From assembly GCF_949628265.1 (NCBI RefSeq), contig NC_088787.1, forward strand, positions 13,754,501 to 13,818,500: a stretch of 64,000 bases of DNA, in the 5' to 3' direction. Position 1 is the first letter of the stretch. Each line of letters opens with the position of its first letter. The position numbers and the translations under genes are program-made. Source of the DNA: Cloeon dipterum. Its lineage: Eukaryota; Arthropoda; Insecta; Ephemeroptera; Baetidae. This document shows positions 61,001-64,000 of this stretch, piece by piece. The notes under the pieces are model-generated. The model was not told where the DNA came from. It did no database searches and worked only from the letters and a program-made list of their open reading frames with translations.

Positions 61001-64000
61001 CGCTCGACGCTCTCGCTTGTTACCTGCCCGCGCGCGCACGCTTCTCGCATTTATATTGCCCTTTAAACCGAGCGTTTTCGCCACCAATTGCACGCCCGTC
61101 TCATTCCCACCCTTCTGCGTCATTAACTTTTATTATATCTCCGGTATTTTGTTTAAATTATGAGTTGCGGGCCACTTGTTTACTCTCTGGCCTGCAATTA
61201 TTAGACTCTGCGGCACAGGTGAACTTTGATATTTTTGCTTCCCTCTTTACTATGCAAATTTGCCTCTGTTAAGTGGACCTTTGCAAATATCAAAATAACT
61301 TCTCGGAACCGCCCTCTTGATTACTGCCACTTCAGGGAAGGCGAAAATCGTTGTAGAGCTCTGAAGGCTTGTTGTGCTTTTTGGGAATTTAGCGTTTACT
61401 CTCCCGCTTAATCTTAACACTGTTAAACAGAGCCCATTATTTACGCATTGCCCAGTCAAGCCTCAATGTAGCAATTTTTATTCGATGTCACTAAACGCTT
61501 ATTTAAATAGTCTCGCTATTGATAAATCACCTGTTAGATACACATAATTTTGAAGCCTTGCAATCAACGATATGACCAAGTCAGTTTCACCCCTGAAACT
61601 CCCAATCACCAATGTCTTTCGCGGGAAATAAATTATTTGGTATAAATGAAATCCAATCAGGAGAACATAAAAATTCACTCTTCTTACAACATCTGTGACG
61701 AATAATGGAACAAGAAAGATTATTTTTCTTTTATATTTCCAGGATAAAAAATGAATGATAAATGTTTGGGGAAAGAATGATAAAAGAGTTCGCGGATGCT
61801 CGGATGTTTGAGTCGTCTTCTTTTTAATTGACAACTTGGATCGACCCGCTTGATCCGGGTCCTTCTTAATTAAACGCTCGTCGGCACTTTAACGACCTAA
61901 CTGGTCGAAAGTTAAGCAAAATCTAACTCATATTAAAAATCTCTCTATATCACTACCATTTTTCCAACAAACGACGCATATAATATCAATTTATCAACAA
62001 ACACAAACAATACCCTGAATCCAAAAATGAAAAAGGAATTGGAGCTCTGCATCCGCTACAAATGTCATGTTTCAAAAGGAGAATCCAAAATCTAGTTTGC
62101 GCTTTGTGAATGTAATAGAAATATATACAATACATATTCCTTATCATATGCACAATGTAGAAACAATAGCGCGATTGATTTTCTTTCTTCGTTTTTGTTT
62201 GCTCTCATACAAAACAATTATCCCGCTCCTGATATACTACGTGGGCGGCCTTGTTTTCAGTGAAGGGTGCAAGGACAAAACTGTTTTTGTCATATTGATT
62301 ATTCATCCATGCTGAACATGCTTTATCTCTAAATATTTATTAAAAAATGTATAAAATGTCAAGTAGAGACCTTCTAAATTGTTGTGTTATATTTACAATG
62401 AAAAATAATGATCTGAAAATACAAACCCCTTGGGAATGTCATGTTGCAAAAGCTGAAGACATGCACGTTTGTGATGCTGGCTGAACATGCAGGCATATTA
62501 AATTTTTTACATTATTGATAACTGTAGAGAGCAGCAGTAAACAGGTCTCAAATAGCAGCGCAGAATAATTTTAAGCTGATGATTTAGTTTGCTTTTGTAT
62601 TTTTTCATCACGACGATGTCGTAAATTTCTTCTAGCGTACAGTGCTGCGTCCTTGGTAAAAAAAGGGGCTCTGCAATTAGAGAGTGTGAAATTAAAGCAA
62701 GTTAGGGCAAAGAAATGGAAGCGTGAGGAATTAAAGAAATGTGCGCGCACCATCCTTAGAGAGGGCGATAAATCCTGACCCAGAAGCTCAAACGAACGCG
62801 TGTGTGTACACGCCAGCGTAATGAAGGTTTACAAATTACTTTCGTCTCTGGCGTGAGAGCAGCTCTGGTGCAAAAAGGGAAGAGGACATAAAACTTTTTT
62901 CATTGCACTGCAGCTCGCGTTTTTATTTTTTTTTTCTTGCCGCGCCATAGTGGCGTCCATTGAGTAAATGCTATTTTTTTGTGCCGAAAACTATTATCAG
63001 TCTGGAGTGCTTATCCTCGCGCCTAGCCAGGCTGAAAATGAAAATTTCCTAGCGTTTAGATAACGGGCGAATAAAAAGGGTAATTTTACTACTTGTTTAT
63101 TGCTCCTTCCAGCCGAACATCAATTTGGAATCGATTTAAGCAAATTGGCTCTCTGCGTGACGCACGGAACTTCTTTTGGGGCTCTTCTTCCGTGATATAA
63201 GAAAGAATTTTACCCTCTTTATTTGAAAGGGTCGTGGGTAAGAGACATTTTTATTTTTAAAAGACGTCTTCATAATAGGTCACAAGAGTGTAGTAAATTA
63301 TGATCCACAACATCAATCTAATTCAGGAGAAACAAATGCTCGAATGGTTTCAGGTTTTTTTATAAAAAGTATTATATTTTTTCCCAAATCATAATTTCTT
63401 AATTGTCAAATGTTCCTCCCTTGAAACTCATACCTCAACATTTCTAACAAAGTTTGACACTGCGATATCACAAAATAATTTGGGAATATTTTAACGCGTT
63501 TCATTACTTTTGATCTGGCAAAGTGCATTATGTAAAATTCCTGAACATTTTAGAGATTTTTCTGTCGTCCCCAGCTTTCTCCCCACGAAATGCTTATTTA
63601 AATGTCGCAGTCGCGAAGATGATTTATGCAATGCTTCATAATTCATGTCATACTTGACAACGCTGCCGCTGCATTAATCCTGCGTGAATTGGATGAAACG
63701 CACAAAATTTATAGCTTCCGCCAGATTTCTAAGAAAAAAAAGAACGGCGACAAAGGGATTTTGATTCAATTCACAAGATGAAAATTCAAATCAGATCGGA
63801 AACGCTCGCCAAGAACGCAACAGTAGACTCAAATCATCAGTTTTATGCGCTGATGTGTTTGCAGCATTTGCATTTTATCTGCAGGAGCAAGGCAAACAGA
63901 ATTCAAAAGGGTACGAATGCAAATAGGCGTGTTGAACAAAGACTAAACTTTTAAGCAATTTCGACGAAATTTAACAGCCGCTTGGCGCCACGCTGCAAGA

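Larger units (their letters stand above)
55010..63999. other. gene-free stretch to the window end
   Basis: No exon chain is recognised. It contains a long GA microsatellite, a CGG run, and several antisense-paired frames such as minus 60504-60923 and plus 60430-60831, which overlap and carry no known motif. One minus-strand frame at 58.4-58.8 kb with a leucine-rich look is discussed under findings. Confidence 0.5.

Noticed and set aside
1-64000. tRNA, rRNA, CRISPR, bacterial operon or phage features
   Set aside because: No cloverleaf with A/B boxes, no rRNA-like segment, no direct-repeat array and no prokaryotic gene arrangement could be recognised by reading; a tRNA or covariance-model scan was not possible.

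Overview
The window is animal nuclear DNA, almost certainly from an arthropod and most likely an insect. Genes are split by GT-AG introns, some only 52-55 bp. The protein set includes a diuretic hormone 31 (DH31) precursor and a gustatory receptor with the C-terminal YxxxxxQF signature and phase-0 introns. Most of the sequence is AT-rich and non-coding, with a few GC-rich islands at putative first exons. I cannot name the species. Exon models were built by hand from splice sites and reading-frame continuity; every multi-exon gene below sums to an open frame with one terminal stop.

Layout. 1-6.2 kb: no gene recognised. 6.3-14.9 kb, plus strand: DH31, with a probable TATA-type first exon at 6.3 kb and three coding exons at 12.8-14.3 kb. 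15.3-26.1 kb, minus strand: a 29-exon, 1,736-residue NACHT and WD-repeat protein of the NWD1/NWD2 type, convergent with DH31. 26.7-36.9 kb, plus strand: four tandem claudin-like four-pass membrane protein genes; the first is head-to-head with the NWD gene across about 640 bp. 39.9-41.2 kb, plus strand: a five-exon gustatory receptor (368 residues). 41.3-64 kb: no complete gene. It holds a GC-rich probable first exon ending at a donor at 47,764, a possible signal-peptide exon at 54.93 kb, simple repeats, and unexplained ORFs of doubtful value. At least four diverged copies of a dispersed repeat lie at about 16.0, 36.4, 38.9 and 43.6 kb.

These are independent genes rather than one pathway. DH31 is a secreted, amidated peptide acting on a class B GPCR. 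The NWD protein is a cytosolic STAND-type nucleotide switch with a WD40 sensor or scaffold region. The claudin-like proteins probably act at cell junctions or membranes. The receptor is a chemosensory channel subunit. The most notable points are the nearly complete NWD2-like gene with a GC-AG intron and a Ser/Arg-rich insert inside its WD40 part, the claudin tandem array with shifting intron structure, and the possible unfinished gene starting at 47.1-55 kb.
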